From assembly GCA_022823505.1 (NCBI GenBank), contig JAJEIA010000090.1:24036-88035 (forward strand): 64,000 bases of DNA, given 5' to 3'. Position 1 is the stretch's first letter. Each line of letters opens with the position of its first letter. This DNA comes from Dehalococcoidia bacterium. GTDB lineage: Bacteria; Chloroflexota; Dehalococcoidia; Lucifugimonadales; UBA3495. This document shows, one piece after another, positions 1 to 9,989 of the stretch. Below the pieces are notes generated by a model. The model saw nothing but the letters and a program-made list of their open reading frames with translations, did no database searches and was not told the DNA's origin. A program made the position numbers and the translations under genes.

Positions 1-488
1 GGAGTCTGCACCGCCCCGCCCATGACGAGCACCCGCTTCGCCAGCGGCAAAGCCGTTGGGTGGTCCCGGTGCAGCCGGGCCAAGTTGGTCAGGGGACCGA
101 GAGCGATGACCGTGACCCGGCCCGGGTTCGCCCGAAGGGTTTGGGCCAGGAACCGCACGGCGCCGGTATCGGATGTACGCGAGGTCGGTGGGGGCAGCGG
201 GTGCGTCAGACCCTCGGCAGAATGGACGTGGCGGGCGTAGGCAAAGCGGCCACGCATCGGCCGGGCCGCTCCCCTGGCGACCGGAATGTCCGTGCGGCTG
301 ACGTTCTCCAACAGGGCAAGGGCGTTTCTGGTCGCCGGCCCTATCGGGACATTGCCGGCCGTGGTGGTCAGACCGACGACGTCCAGTTGAGGACACGACA
401 GGGCCATCAGCAGCGCGATGGCGTCATCGACCCCGGGATCGGTGTCGATCACCACCGCGTCCGGAGCCGCAACGTACGATGCCGTCAT
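1..488 (-). CDS. Nucleoside hydrolase (inosine-uridine preferring family), 3' end truncated by window edge
   Basis: Minus-strand translation from ATG at 488: MTASYVAAPDAVVIDTDPGVDDAIALLMALSCPQLDVVGLTTTAGNVPIGPATRNALALLENV...; DTDPGVDDAIAL is the nucleoside hydrolase Ca/ribose motif. Not in the ORF track because it runs off the edge. Confidence 0.9.
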   Translation of the reverse strand, partial: MTASYVAAPDAVVIDTDPGVDDAIALLMALSCPQLDVVGLTTTAGNVPIGPATRNALALLENVSRTDIPVARGAARPMRGRFAYARHVHSAEGLTHPLPPPTSRTSDTGAVRFLAQTLRANPGRVTVIALGPLTNLARLHRDHPTALPLAKRVLVMGGAVQT

Positions 489-492
489 GGGT

Positions 493-1527
493 TCAGGCCG
501 GTTCCAGGAGCACCGAATGGCAATACGCGCGTATGGCACGCGCCGACGAATACTTGAACCGGAAGTCCGCCGTCTGCTTGAACTTGGCTGAGCTGACGAT
601 CAGGGGGTGTTTCGATAACTGCCTTCCCGTGGAGTTGAGCGAAAGCGAGGAACCGGCGTGTCTGGGCAGTCCTGAAGACCGGCACCAGTCAAGGATGTTC
701 AGTGAATCCACCACTCCGTCACCGGCCACGTTGAACACTCCGTGCAGTCTCTTGCGTATCACCTGTTCTATCGCTCGCGCCAGGTCATGGTGATGCACGA
801 ATTGCAGCGGAAAGCTGCGCTTCCGGTTGGCGGTAATCGCAGGCAGCAGCAGTTCGTCAGTCGCGGGACTGGCGTGATCGGGGCTGACTGACATCGCGGC
901 GCGCAGAATCACCACCTTCATTTCTTCATCGGCGTCGCCGCCCGTCAACGCCCCGCCGTCCTCCGCTTGAGGCAAGGCTGGCTCAGCTTCGGCGAGATAG
1001 CGGTGTTGGCGGTTGGGATTGGTGGCGGTTCGCTCCGTGACGGGGATCGGGTTGTCGGCATTTGCGCCGTAGACGCGAACGTCCGACAGGTAGATGAACT
1101 GACGCACCCCCGCGATGCGGGCCGCGCGGAGCCAAAGCTGCGCGTCGGCGCAGAACTGTTCGGGGTTGGGTCCATCGTAATAGCTCCCGACGTGGATGAG
1201 GGAATCGACCCCTTCCAGCTGCAACACGTCCGGAATGTCGGCAATGGTGAGCTCGTGCCCCTCCAGGAACATGTCCCAGGCTTTCTGCTGCATGAAATCC
1301 GGAATGTCGGACATGGTGAGGATTCCGCCCACCCGGTTTTGCGCCAGGCGGTAGGTGGAGATCCGTTCCACGGGCCAGCGCAACGGGCGCTCGGCGATGG
1401 CGACCAGCCAGCAGTCCGGCCGCTCCCTCTCCAGGTACAGCAGCATCTGCGCGCCGAAACTGGAAGCGGCGCCGACCACGCCTATGGCGTGGGAGAAGTC
1501 GCGCGGGGTTCCAGTGTCGGTGCTCAT
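493..1527 (-). CDS. NAD-dependent epimerase/dehydratase family protein
   Basis: ORF track; Rossmann-like start IGVVGAASSFGAQML, IYLSDVRVYG motif region. Confidence 0.75.
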   Translation of the reverse strand: MSTDTGTPRDFSHAIGVVGAASSFGAQMLLYLERERPDCWLVAIAERPLRWPVERISTYRLAQNRVGGILTMSDIPDFMQQKAWDMFLEGHELTIADIPDVLQLEGVDSLIHVGSYYDGPNPEQFCADAQLWLRAARIAGVRQFIYLSDVRVYGANADNPIPVTERTATNPNRQHRYLAEAEPALPQAEDGGALTGGDADEEMKVVILRAAMSVSPDHASPATDELLLPAITANRKRSFPLQFVHHHDLARAIEQVIRKRLHGVFNVAGDGVVDSLNILDWCRSSGLPRHAGSSLSLNSTGRQLSKHPLIVSSAKFKQTADFRFKYSSARAIRAYCHSVLLEPA

Positions 1528-1576
1528 TTCTCAGCGTGTTCCGGTCGCCGGTGCGGCGGCATTGTCCAGCCTGGGA

Positions 1577-2244
1577 TCATGACTGGCGGCGGTCCTGGAA
1601 CATCTGCATCTCCGTTGCGACGGCGTCTTCCGGCAGGGAAGACGCGGCTCGCGGGCCGAAGTTGCGGGCCAGCACAAAAATCTGCGCCAGACGCTCCACC
1701 AGGTCACAGACTTCCAGCGCCTCCCAGATGTCCGGCCCGACGCCGACCGCGCCGTGGTTGCGCAGCAGCGCAGCGTTCCGGTCACCCAACGCGGCGTGAG
1801 CCTGCTCGGCCAGTTCCTGCGTTCCCGGGAAGGCGTACTTGCTGACCTTGATCGGCCCCCCGATGGTCATCAGCATTTCGTCGATCAGAGGCGGGATGTC
1901 GCGGCCGATGACCGCAGCCACCGACGCGTATATGGAGTGGGTATGCGCCACGGCTTTGACATCCGGTCGCTGGCGGTAAATCTCCAGGTGCAGGCGGGTT
2001 TCCGACGACGGCGGCATCGGAGCCGGGGACACCGGTTCGCCGTCGAGGTTCACCACCACCAGTTCGTCCGGCTTAAGCCGGTAGTAGGGATGATGCGTGG
2101 GCGTCACCAGCAGCAGGCTGTCATCCCCGGCGTCGGTCAAACGCAGGCTGGTGTTGCCCGAATACGCTCCCACGAGGCCGCGCCGGTACATTTCGCGGGT
2201 GGCCTCGGTGAGGTCGTTGCGCTGTTCAGACCATTGGTCGGCCA
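1577..2244 (-). CDS. Class II aldolase/adducin family protein
   Basis: YSGNTSLRL, AHTHSIYA, LLRNHGAVGVG motifs. Track start 2305 overlaps hpnE by 80 nt; GTG at 2244 (VADQWSEQ) is a likelier start. Confidence 0.85.
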
Positions 2245-3641
2245 CTCTTTTCCTCCGCGGTACCTGGGGCGGCGCCGAAACGCGACATGACCGCTGCCGC
2301 AGCATTATATCCGCTGATGATGGCCCCCTCCATAGTCGAGGGCCATCCGGTGTCGGTCCATTCCCCGGCCAGGAAGAGATTGGGGGACGCGGTGACCGGG
2401 CCGGGTCGCATTCGCTGGGCTCCGGGCGTGCAGCGGAAAGTGGCGTTGCGCTGTTTCACCACAATCGACCGTACGAGCCGTGCCTGCCGCGCCCGGGGGA
2501 ACGCCGCTCGCATCTCTTCCGCGATGCGGTCCGCCAGTTCCGCACGGGGGAGGTCGATGTGATCCCAGGCCGCGCTGATCGAAACGGCAAGCAATTGGCC
2601 GTCGCGTCTCGGGTCACTCCCCCTGATCCGCGAGGTGTTGAAGACCCACTGCAGCGGGTTGTCCAGGAAGTAGCAGAAATCTCCGTCCATTACGGGGCGA
2701 TCATACTCGAGATGCACGTTGACGATGGGCGAGGCCCGCAGCCCGGTCAACGAATTGAACGGCGCCTGTTCCGCCAGGCGGTCCGGGATCAGGCCGGGCA
2801 GGACCCAGAATGGCGCCGCGCTGACGTATACGTCCGCCGACCATTCCCGGCCGCCGCCCGCCACGACGCGTTGCACCCGGCCGTCGGCGCTGGCCTCGAC
2901 TGCATGGGCCGGGCAGCCCAGGAGCGTGCGCACGCCCAGGTCATGCAGGTAGGCCTCGCAGGGCGCGCCGATCGCCTGCCCCAATGGCACAAGGGGGTGC
3001 CCGATGTTGATCTCCCGCCGCCCCTGCAACAGGCCATCCTGGGTGATCATCAGTCCCATCGCCGCGCTGACGTCGCGGATATTGTCGTTGAGCGTCCCCT
3101 CGATGATCACGTTCCAAAGGTTGTAGATGCACCGTTCCGACTGGCCATGGGCTCGCAGCCAGTCGTAGAACGAGGTTGTTTCCATCTCAGGCGCGGACCG
3201 GTTGGCCCGCATCGCGGCAATCACTCCTCGAACCGCGCGCAGCTTGTCGCCCAGGCTGAGGTGGCGGTAGGTGATGAAAGCCGCCAGCAGGTGGGCCGGG
3301 GCGGGACCGCCCAGCCCATACAGTTTGCCCCCGCGCCCAGCGCGGTCATAGACGTCGACGTTCAGCCTGGGCTGCACATGCCACAGGTCGCTGACCCCAA
3401 TGCGCTCCAAGAACTCCATAAGGTTGCGACACGCACCCACGATCACGTGTTGGCCGTTGTCCAGCTCGACACCGCTCTCGCGGTCCGCGAACGAAAAGGC
3501 CCGGCCTCCCAGAGAGGTTCGAGCCTCCAGCAACGTCACCCGCCAACCGGACTCGGCAAGTCGGCCGGCCGCAGCGATACCCGCCAGACCGCCGCCGATG
3601 ACCAGCGCCGACGGTTCGCTATCGCTGCCGTTGCCAGTCAC
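2226..3641 (-). CDS. hpnE: Hydroxysqualene dehydroxylase / squalene-associated FAD-dependent desaturase HpnE
   Basis: N-terminal FAD motif VIGGGLAGIAAAGRLAESGWRVTLLEA and amine-oxidase type C-terminus; adjacent to hpnD/hpnC. Confidence 0.9.
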   Translation of the reverse strand: MTGNGSDSEPSALVIGGGLAGIAAAGRLAESGWRVTLLEARTSLGGRAFSFADRESGVELDNGQHVIVGACRNLMEFLERIGVSDLWHVQPRLNVDVYDRAGRGGKLYGLGGPAPAHLLAAFITYRHLSLGDKLRAVRGVIAAMRANRSAPEMETTSFYDWLRAHGQSERCIYNLWNVIIEGTLNDNIRDVSAAMGLMITQDGLLQGRREINIGHPLVPLGQAIGAPCEAYLHDLGVRTLLGCPAHAVEASADGRVQRVVAGGGREWSADVYVSAAPFWVLPGLIPDRLAEQAPFNSLTGLRASPIVNVHLEYDRPVMDGDFCYFLDNPLQWVFNTSRIRGSDPRRDGQLLAVSISAAWDHIDLPRAELADRIAEEMRAAFPRARQARLVRSIVVKQRNATFRCTPGAQRMRPGPVTASPNLFLAGEWTDTGWPSTMEGAIISGYNAAAAVMSRFGAAPGTAEEKSGRPMV

Positions 3642-4534
3642 TTCATCAGGGGGCCGGTGAGCCAGGCCCTGGCCATCAGCCCCAGTTTCGCGCCTTTGCT
3701 CAATCCGATGCGCTGGGAAAACACGTCGTACCCGGCGGCTTCGATCTTGTTCAGCACACCGCCGTAGATGAGGCCCAACGCGGCGGGGCAGGCGCGGGAC
3801 CGCGGTGAGAGTTGGGGCAGCAGACGCCGGCCGCTGGCGAAGTACTGCCGGGCGCGATCTATCTGGAACTGCATCAGATTGGCGAACCCCTCGGTCACCG
3901 CGCGATTTCGCAGATCATCTTCGGTGACTCCGAACCGGTCCAACTCGTCCTGGGGCAGATAGACCCTGCCGAACTCCCAGTCCTCGAGCACGTCCCGGCA
4001 GATGTTGGTCAGCTGCATCGCCAATCCCAGGTCGATGGCGCCCTGCCGCGCCTGTTCGCCGCCGCGATATCCGAATATATGGATACAAATGAGACCCACC
4101 ACCGAGGCCACCTGGTAACAGTAGGCTCGCAATTCTTCGAAATTGGCGTACCTGGTCTTCACCAGGTCGGATTCAACGCCGCTCAGGACTTCCTGGAAGT
4201 ACTCCTCGGGTATGTTGTAGGTTGCCGCCACGTCCGACAGGCCGATGAACAGCGGCTCATCGGCGTTCCCGGCGTAGGATTGGGACAACTTGCCGCGCAG
4301 ATACTCGATCCGCTGCAGCTTCTCCCCGTGTGTCCCCTCGGCGTCTACCGAATCGTCGCAGTACCGGCAGAACGTGTAGGCGACGTAGATGGCCCGCCGC
4401 TGCCGGGCCGGCAACGTCAGGAAAGCGAAATAAAAGTTGCGCGCTTCGCGCCGGGTTACCTGGCGGCACTCCTCGTAGGCTGCCGCCAATGCTTCGGGTG
4501 ACGGTGAGGGCGCTGTCGGCGACGGGGTCGTCAT
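3638..4534 (-). CDS. hpnD: Presqualene diphosphate synthase HpnD
   Basis: Squalene/phytoene synthase motifs (YCDDSVD, LAMQLTNICRDVLEDWEFGRVYLPQDEL); 4-nt overlap with hpnE. Confidence 0.92.
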   Translation of the reverse strand: MTTPSPTAPSPSPEALAAAYEECRQVTRREARNFYFAFLTLPARQRRAIYVAYTFCRYCDDSVDAEGTHGEKLQRIEYLRGKLSQSYAGNADEPLFIGLSDVAATYNIPEEYFQEVLSGVESDLVKTRYANFEELRAYCYQVASVVGLICIHIFGYRGGEQARQGAIDLGLAMQLTNICRDVLEDWEFGRVYLPQDELDRFGVTEDDLRNRAVTEGFANLMQFQIDRARQYFASGRRLLPQLSPRSRACPAALGLIYGGVLNKIEAAGYDVFSQRIGLSKGAKLGLMARAWLTGPLMK

Positions 4535-4544
4535 CTGGTCCGCC

Positions 4545-5570
4545 TCAGGGTTTGGGCAATCCGTACCCGGTTCCCATCTTGTTGCCCAGCCAGGCGGACG
4601 CCAACAGCCACGCTTTGCGCTGCTTTGATAACGCGGGGCGATGGCTCAGGACGTCGTGGTCCTGCCGGCGTATGGCGTGGAGAACGGCCACCCCGCCTCG
4701 CGTGAACAGCGCCACCGGCAACCGGGCCCGCCGATCCAGTGAGGCAACCAGCGGCGCACCCTGTCGGAACATGCGCATGGCGATCTCGCATTCGTACCGC
4801 AGCAGCGCGCGGAATGCTTCGGTGGGCGAGCGGTCCGCGATGTCGCGTTCGCTGACGCCGAAGCGTTGCATGTCGGATTGCGGCAGGTAGATCCGGCCGC
4901 GGTCCCGGTAGTCGCGGCTCACGTCCTGCCAGAAATTGGTGAGTTGAAGGGCGGTGCACGTGTTGTCGGCCAGGAGTTGCCGCCGGCGGTCCGAGTACCC
5001 GAACAGATAGAGGTACAGGTGCCCGACCGGGTTGGCGGAAAAGCGGCAGTATTCCAGCACGTCGTCCAGGGTTTCGAAACGGCCCGATCCCTGGTCCATC
5101 AAATTGGCCCGTATCAGGCGGTGGAAGGGTTCGGCCGGGATGTCGAACGAGCCGACGGTGTGCTGGACCGCAATCGATATCGGGTGCGTGGGCTGCCCGG
5201 AGTAAATCGCGTCCAGTTCCGCTTCCCACCACGCCAGCCGGCTGCGCCGGTGCGTGGTGATCGCCGCGTCGAGCTGGCCGTCTGCCACGGCGGCTTCGGT
5301 CAGCGCCGGCGGCAGCGATTCGTCGCCCAGGTCATCCACCATCCGGCACCAGGAATAGATGGCGTAGACGTGAGGCAGTTTGTCCCGGGGCGTAATCCAC
5401 CCGCCGACGTTGAAATTCTCATAATGGCTGCGGGCCAGCTTTTCGCAAAACCGGTACGCTTCGTCCAGCGTGACCGGCTCCGCGGATGCCAGCGCGGTCG
5501 CGTCCGCGGTGAGAGAGTTCCTCTCTTCGGTGGCGGTTGGCATGCTGCTGTGCGCCCGGGGCGCGCTCAC
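4545..5570 (-). CDS. hpnC: Squalene synthase HpnC
   Basis: Squalene/phytoene synthase family (CRMVDDLGDE, LQLTNFWQDVSRDYRDRGRIYLP), adjacent to hpnD. Confidence 0.92.
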   Translation of the reverse strand: MSAPRAHSSMPTATEERNSLTADATALASAEPVTLDEAYRFCEKLARSHYENFNVGGWITPRDKLPHVYAIYSWCRMVDDLGDESLPPALTEAAVADGQLDAAITTHRRSRLAWWEAELDAIYSGQPTHPISIAVQHTVGSFDIPAEPFHRLIRANLMDQGSGRFETLDDVLEYCRFSANPVGHLYLYLFGYSDRRRQLLADNTCTALQLTNFWQDVSRDYRDRGRIYLPQSDMQRFGVSERDIADRSPTEAFRALLRYECEIAMRMFRQGAPLVASLDRRARLPVALFTRGGVAVLHAIRRQDHDVLSHRPALSKQRKAWLLASAWLGNKMGTGYGLPKP

Positions 5571-6019
5571 TCACCCACGATCTGGACCATCACCTCACGA
5601 GGCCTCGGATGGTCCAGTTCGATGAAGAAAATGCTCTGCCACTGGCCGAAGGGCATCTTCCCATCGATGAGCGGGATGGTCTCACTCGACCCAAGCATCA
5701 AGTGCTGGAGGTGCGCGTGACCGTTTGGAGATTCTTCTTCGGTCATATTGACCGTGCGTACCGAGAAATCATTGTGCCGGTATTCCCCGAAACGAGGGCA
5801 CATCTTCTCCAGAAACCGAGTCATGTCTTCGATCAGCAACGGTTCGTTTTCGTTGATGATCACGGCAGCGGTGGTATGGCGCGAGTACACCACAACAAAT
5901 CCGTTGCTGACGCTGGCCCGGCCGACGCATCCCTTCACCCAGTCGGTGATATCGATGAATTCGGGGGCGCCGGTGGTGTCGACTTTCAGGGAAAAATGTT
6001 CAGTTTTCATGAGTTGCAC
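5567..6019 (-). CDS. YjbQ family protein (secondary thiamine-phosphate synthase enzyme family)
   Basis: VVYSRHTTAAVIINENEPLL and GQWQSIFFIELDHPRPREVMVQIVGE are typical of UPF0047/YjbQ. Confidence 0.9.
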   Translation of the reverse strand: MQLMKTEHFSLKVDTTGAPEFIDITDWVKGCVGRASVSNGFVVVYSRHTTAAVIINENEPLLIEDMTRFLEKMCPRFGEYRHNDFSVRTVNMTEEESPNGHAHLQHLMLGSSETIPLIDGKMPFGQWQSIFFIELDHPRPREVMVQIVGE

Positions 6020-6048
6020 TCGGTAGGGGAGTGTGATGAACGGAACAC

Positions 6049-8151
6049 TTATGTGGGGTGGGTTGAGCTGCGGGCCGCCGGCTCCATTGGCCGGTGGCCG
6101 TTGCCCTGGAAGTTGGCTAGCAGACCTCGCCGTGCCTGGAACGTCCGATAACGGGCTAAGGCTATCAGCGGCCAGGTGTTGCGGTAAAGGTGGTAGTTGA
6201 TCATGAAACCCGCTGATAGCTCAGCGCCCTGGAAACCCCGCTCTCCCGGCTGCGGGATGTGGTCCACCCGCTCGCCTTTCAGGTATCCGGGGAAACCGGT
6301 GCCGGTGAAGTACGGCTCGTCCCAGTTGCCCTCCGCAAGTTGTGATTCCAGCAGGTATGCAACGCCACGATGCGTAGCGCGGTCGTCGCCGTATCCGGCG
6401 GCCACCAGCGCAATGATAGCCCAGGCGGTCTGAGAGGCGGTGCTTGGCCCAACCCCGCGTTGTGTCGAATCTATGTACGACGCACACGATTCGCCCCAAC
6501 CTCCGTCAGGATTCTGGTGGTTGATGAGCCACTGGACCGCGCGGCGGACGTAGGGTTGACGCATGTCCTCGCCGGTTGCCTCCAGCGCCGGCAGGACGGC
6601 TCCCAGGCCGTAGACGTAGTTTACTCCCCAGCGCCCGAACCAACTACCGTCGTCCTCCTGCTCGCTTCGCAGGTAGCGATACGCCTGCTGCAGGAAACTC
6701 TGGTCGGTCTTGTACCCGAGTTTCCCGTACATTTCCAGGATATGGGCCGTTACGTCCGCGCTGGAGGGGTCAAGGACCTCGCCGAAATCGCTGAACGTAA
6801 GCGCCGTCACATAACCGTGATTGTTGTCCTTGTCGAACGAGGCCCACCCGCCGTCCTTGTTCTGCATCCCGCGTACCCAATCCAGGGCTCGAGAGATCGC
6901 GTCGTGACGCAAACGGTCCTCTGCGCCGGGCAGTTTGCCCAGGCGCAAAGCCAGTACCACCTCGGCGGTGTCATCGATGTCCGGATAGCAGTTGTTGTGG
7001 AATTCAAACGCCCACCCGCCCGGTTGCAACTGCGGCGCCTGTACCTGCCAGTCGCCGCCGACCAGTATCTGCTTGTCGACCAGCCACCGGGTGGCGGATT
7101 CGAGCATGGGGTCTGCTGTCGACAAACCGCTTTCGGCCAGCCCCTGAACAACCAGGCACGTGTCCCACACCGGCGAGATGCAGCCCTGGATGGTCCACCG
7201 ATCGCCCTTTTGGATTGCAAAACCGTCAAGACCGGCGAAACCGCGGGACATGGTGGGATGTTCATTGTCGAAGCCGCACACGCTGAGGGCGATGAGGCTG
7301 TACACCCAGGGCGGCTGAATGCCTCCCCAACTTCCGTCATCTTCCTGGTGTTCAAGGATCCAGCGAATGGCTTTGCGTTCCGCGATCCGGCGCAGCGGGT
7401 TCAAGGGAATGCGGCCGTAAATCTTTCCCAGCGCCTGCTCCGCGAGATGCACCAGCTTTGGCAGGTTGAACCCGGGAGGCGATGGCACCGAGTAGTCGGT
7501 ACCCGAACGACCGTCGGGGAACAGCTCGTCGATGGCGTGCTCCGGCGCGATGGCCCGGACCGGGCGGCGCGACAGCACGATGGACAACGGGACGATGCAC
7601 CCTCTTGCCCAACTGGCAAAGCGGTAGATACTCAGGGGCGCCCAATCAGGAAGCAATATCATTTCAATGGGCAGCCGGGGCGTACCGTCCCATTCCCATT
7701 GTCCGAACAATGCCAGCCAGATGCGGGTGAACATCCGGACGCGAGGCACTCCGCCCCGTTGCAGAACGAACTGCCGCGCCCGGCGCATATGGTCCGATTG
7801 CAGGTCTTCTCCGCACAGCTTCAGCGCGAAGTAGCACTCCACAGTGGTGGACAGATCGCCGGGGGCGCCGTAGTAGATCGCCCAGGACCCGTCGTCCAAT
7901 TGCTTGCTGCGGAGGTAATTGACGATGTGCCGTTCCCGCTCCGGGTTGTGGTGGCCAAGGAACCGGGACAGCATCACGTATTCCGCTTCCATGGTGTTGT
8001 TCGATTCCAGTTCACCCCACCAGTAACCGTCCGAGCCCTGGATCCGTCGGAAGTATTCCTGCAGCCGCGCGATCGATGCGTCCAGGGCGTCCGACGACGG
8101 CGTGTCGACGCGTACGCCGGTCCCGTTGCGAGTGATTTCCTGGATAGCCAT
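6049..8151 (-). CDS. shc: Squalene-hopene cyclase
   Basis: Repeated QW motifs (QEDDGSWGG, QNPDGGWGES), catalytic DXDD motif in YPDIDDTAEVV. Confidence 0.96.
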   Translation of the reverse strand: MAIQEITRNGTGVRVDTPSSDALDASIARLQEYFRRIQGSDGYWWGELESNNTMEAEYVMLSRFLGHHNPERERHIVNYLRSKQLDDGSWAIYYGAPGDLSTTVECYFALKLCGEDLQSDHMRRARQFVLQRGGVPRVRMFTRIWLALFGQWEWDGTPRLPIEMILLPDWAPLSIYRFASWARGCIVPLSIVLSRRPVRAIAPEHAIDELFPDGRSGTDYSVPSPPGFNLPKLVHLAEQALGKIYGRIPLNPLRRIAERKAIRWILEHQEDDGSWGGIQPPWVYSLIALSVCGFDNEHPTMSRGFAGLDGFAIQKGDRWTIQGCISPVWDTCLVVQGLAESGLSTADPMLESATRWLVDKQILVGGDWQVQAPQLQPGGWAFEFHNNCYPDIDDTAEVVLALRLGKLPGAEDRLRHDAISRALDWVRGMQNKDGGWASFDKDNNHGYVTALTFSDFGEVLDPSSADVTAHILEMYGKLGYKTDQSFLQQAYRYLRSEQEDDGSWFGRWGVNYVYGLGAVLPALEATGEDMRQPYVRRAVQWLINHQNPDGGWGESCASYIDSTQRGVGPSTASQTAWAIIALVAAGYGDDRATHRGVAYLLESQLAEGNWDEPYFTGTGFPGYLKGERVDHIPQPGERGFQGAELSAGFMINYHLYRNTWPLIALARYRTFQARRGLLANFQGNGHRPMEPAARSSTHPT

Positions 8152-8178
8152 GACGCTTACCCTGCAAATCCTGAGGGG

Positions 8179-9183
8179 CTAAATGTAGCCGTGATCTCTA
8201 AACCAACGGATCGCCTTTTCCAGGGCCACTTCAACCGGACTCTGGGGCAGACCCAGTTCGGCTACCGCCTTTTTGCTGCTCACGTACATCGGGTGCCTAG
8301 TGATTTTGATTGCTTCGACGGGAACGCTAGGCGGGCGGCGGAGGAGGGTGCCTTCGATGAATTGGTCGAGGTGTGCGAACCCCAGAATGGCCCAGTGCGG
8401 AATCCGGATGTTGGGCGCGCTCCGCCCGGTGATCTGGGACAACATGTCGAAAATCTCTTTCAGGGTGAGATTGCGGCAACCCAGGATGTAGCGTTCTCCG
8501 GGGATCCCCCGCTCCATCGCCAGGATGTGACCCTCGGCGACGTCCGCCACGTCGATCAGGTTCATACCGGTCGCAATGTAGCCCGGAGCCTTGCCGCGGG
8601 CGAAAAACAGGGGAATCTGCCCGGTGGGCGTCGGCTTCACGTCCCACTCCCCCACCGGCGCGCAGGGGTTGACTACCACCACCTCCATCTCTTCGTCGTT
8701 GGCCGCCAAAGCGATTTGTTCGGTGGCATACTTGGACTGCTTGTAGTAACCGATGAGCAGAGCCGGACGAGGCGGCATATCTTCGGTGCCAAGGTGCACC
8801 GGGCGGTTCCCGGGACTGTTATCCGGTATGCCTATGGTCGCCACCGAGCTGGTGAAAACCACGCGGCGCACTCCCGCCTTTCGCGCCGCGTCGAGCAAAT
8901 TCACGGTGCCGACCACGTTCGAGCGATACATTTCACGCGGACGGGGCGACCAGAAGGAGTAGATGGCCGCACAGTGATAGACGGTCTCGCAGCCCTCGGC
9001 GGCGCGTCGTACCGAATCGCTGTCCAGGAGATCGCCCGTGACCTGGGCTACCCCGGTTTCGCGAATGGCCAGATCGTTGCCGGATGGCCGGACCAGCGCG
9101 CGAACGTCCTGGCCTCGCGCCCATAGCGCGCGGGCGAGGTTCCCGCCCACGAAGCCGGTGGCGCCCGTTACCAGCGTGGTCAT
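8179..9183 (-). CDS. hpnA: Hopanoid-associated sugar epimerase HpnA
   Basis: MTTLVTGATGFVGGNLARAL...; start trimmed to ATG at 9183 because the track ORF (to 9459) runs into hpnG. Confidence 0.9.
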   Translation of the reverse strand: MTTLVTGATGFVGGNLARALWARGQDVRALVRPSGNDLAIRETGVAQVTGDLLDSDSVRRAAEGCETVYHCAAIYSFWSPRPREMYRSNVVGTVNLLDAARKAGVRRVVFTSSVATIGIPDNSPGNRPVHLGTEDMPPRPALLIGYYKQSKYATEQIALAANDEEMEVVVVNPCAPVGEWDVKPTPTGQIPLFFARGKAPGYIATGMNLIDVADVAEGHILAMERGIPGERYILGCRNLTLKEIFDMLSQITGRSAPNIRIPHWAILGFAHLDQFIEGTLLRRPPSVPVEAIKITRHPMYVSSKKAVAELGLPQSPVEVALEKAIRWFRDHGYI

Positions 9184-9911
9184 GGCGCTGACGGGGCCGC
9201 TCGGGCGGAGGGTGCCGGCGTCACTTCCAACAGACCGGACACGCAATGTGCCAGGCGGTTCCGGGCGATTTGCGCCTTGCGGGACAGTCGTACCAGGCTG
9301 GGAATGCTGCCGGGATGTGCTGCCAACCCGCGCAGCACGTCGATGATTCCGTCGCCCGAAGCGCCCAGGTAAGCCGGAATCTCGTCCCCTGCGGCATCCA
9401 GCACCGCTCGAACCGACGCGAAGGGTATGCCGTAGCCGGCCGCGGCGCGGGCGGCCCAATAGTCTTCCATGTTGACCGACAACGCGCCGGCGGTCGTGTG
9501 CAGGGCGGACTTCACGTCAGCGCCGGCTACGGATCCGACCGTGACGGATGCACCGCCGGCCAGGCGGGTTTGACTGCGGGCGGCCCAGGCTCTCACTCTG
9601 GCGGTCAGTCCCGGATCGGCCGGGACAGGCTGGGGACAGTCAGTGGAGTGGAACTCGTCGGCCACGTGCAGATCGCCGGTACGGAGCCCCGGGTCCGCGC
9701 CGCCGCAAAAACCGATGGCCAAGATCCCCGCAGGCGATTCGGCCGCCACTGCCGCGATGCCCGCCTCGGCGCGCCGACGGCCCACACCGATGATGTGCAG
9801 GGTCGCGCTCCTTCCGTGCGGGTCGCCGATTGCCCGGCGCACGCCAGCTAGTTCCGTGGCCATGGGTGCAACTACGGCAAGCATAGGAATAACAATAGCG
9901 ACCAACCTCAC
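9180..9911 (-). CDS. hpnG: Hopanoid-associated phosphorylase/nucleosidase HpnG
   Basis: Purine-nucleoside phosphorylase-like fold (AIGFCGGADPGLRTGDLHVADEF, VNMEDYWAARAAAGYGIPF), between hpnA and hpnH. Confidence 0.85.
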   Translation of the reverse strand: MRLVAIVIPMLAVVAPMATELAGVRRAIGDPHGRSATLHIIGVGRRRAEAGIAAVAAESPAGILAIGFCGGADPGLRTGDLHVADEFHSTDCPQPVPADPGLTARVRAWAARSQTRLAGGASVTVGSVAGADVKSALHTTAGALSVNMEDYWAARAAAGYGIPFASVRAVLDAAGDEIPAYLGASGDGIIDVLRGLAAHPGSIPSLVRLSRKAQIARNRLAHCVSGLLEVTPAPSARAAPSAP

Positions 9912-9989
9912 CCAGCCGGTCAGCGTTCGTTTTATCGTCCCGATTGTCCGCCACGTGACTGGTCGAGCGGATTCGGTGCCAGGAACCGT

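Noticed and set aside
60-557. 165-aa plus-strand ORF at the left edge
   Set aside because: Minus strand encodes an unmistakable nucleoside hydrolase across the same bases.
6370-9126. 918-aa plus-strand ORF over shc/hpnA
   Set aside because: Antisense artefact of high GC over well-supported shc and hpnA; no recognizable domains.
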